Of a stretch of 64,000 nucleotides of DNA, positions 63,961-64,000 are shown in pieces (the first letter of the stretch is position 1; each line of letters begins with the position of its first letter). The translations under genes and the position numbers were made by a program. The notes under the pieces were generated by a model that saw only the letters and a list, made by a program, of their open reading frames with translations, searched no databases and was not told the origin of the DNA. Source of the DNA: Pseudomonas sp. Choline-02u-1 (lineage in GTDB: Bacteria; Pseudomonadota; Gammaproteobacteria; Pseudomonadales; Pseudomonadaceae); assembly GCF_002836515.1 (NCBI RefSeq), contig NZ_PJBC01000006.1:39015-103014 (forward strand), in the 5' to 3' direction.

Positions 63961-64000
63961 AGGGTGTCACCGATACAGAATAGGTGACTGACACAGCGCA

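Overview
The window looks like chromosome from a Pseudomonas of the P. fluorescens group. The evidence is high GC, typical Pseudomonas gene content, three families of short palindromic intergenic repeats (GTAGGAGCTGCC..., GTGGGAGCGGGC... and GATCGTTCCCACGC...), and gene orders that I recall, from memory, from P. aeruginosa (nasST-nasA; pyrD-rmf-rlmL-dacB-yggL; xdhABC-guaD; smc-zipA-ligA; dnaX-ybaB-recR; apt-anr-hemN; ccoSIHG; two ccoNOQP operons; aer). I see no tRNA, rRNA, phage, insertion sequence or CRISPR array.

Layout. 1-4724 (minus): nitrate assimilation, with a PP2C-kinase fusion (cut by the window edge), the nitrate transporter nasA, and the sensor/antiterminator pair nasS-nasT. nasA has a sigma-54 type promoter followed by an ANTAR-type two-hexaloop leader whose second hairpin is mutually exclusive with a terminator. 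nasS also has a sigma-54 type promoter and a leader terminator. 4943-13879: pyrD, rmf, rlmL, a CHASE-PAS-GGDEF diguanylate cyclase, dacB and yggL. 14013-23505: a BenE-like transporter, a GntR regulator, guaD-xdhCBA (purine to urate) and a second GntR regulator with candidate palindromic operators over the xdhA promoter. 23508-30616: smc, zipA, ligA. 30743-35634: a zinc metallopeptidase, 4.5S RNA (ffs), a small protein, a lone UvrD-like superfamily 1 helicase and a periplasmic binding protein. 35780-41746: dnaX, ybaB (followed by a 188-bp tandem duplication), a CurA-type reductase, recR and an acyl-CoA dehydrogenase.

41837-59212 is a low-oxygen respiration region: apt, anr, a small uncharacterised gene, hemN, a TauE/SafE-like protein, ccoS, ccoI, fixH, ccoG, a secreted metallophosphoesterase in an AT-rich insert, then ccoNOQP-1 and ccoNOQP-2. 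Anr, HemN and the Cco proteins form one functional unit: the oxygen sensor, anaerobic haem synthesis, copper delivery/assembly of cbb3 oxidase, and two oxidase isoforms. ANR-type boxes sit in front of hemN and ccoN2 (near-consensus) and, in a weaker form, in front of ccoN1 and ccoG. The window closes with an alpha/beta hydrolase, a dispersed repeat element, a DUF6124-type small protein behind a strongly folded leader, the aerotaxis receptor aer and a CPBP membrane protease.

Most likely places for something new: the nasST leader, the DUF6124 leader, the lone SF1 helicase, the AT-rich metallophosphoesterase insert, and the long multi-hairpin rlmL leader. All are sequence-only inferences.
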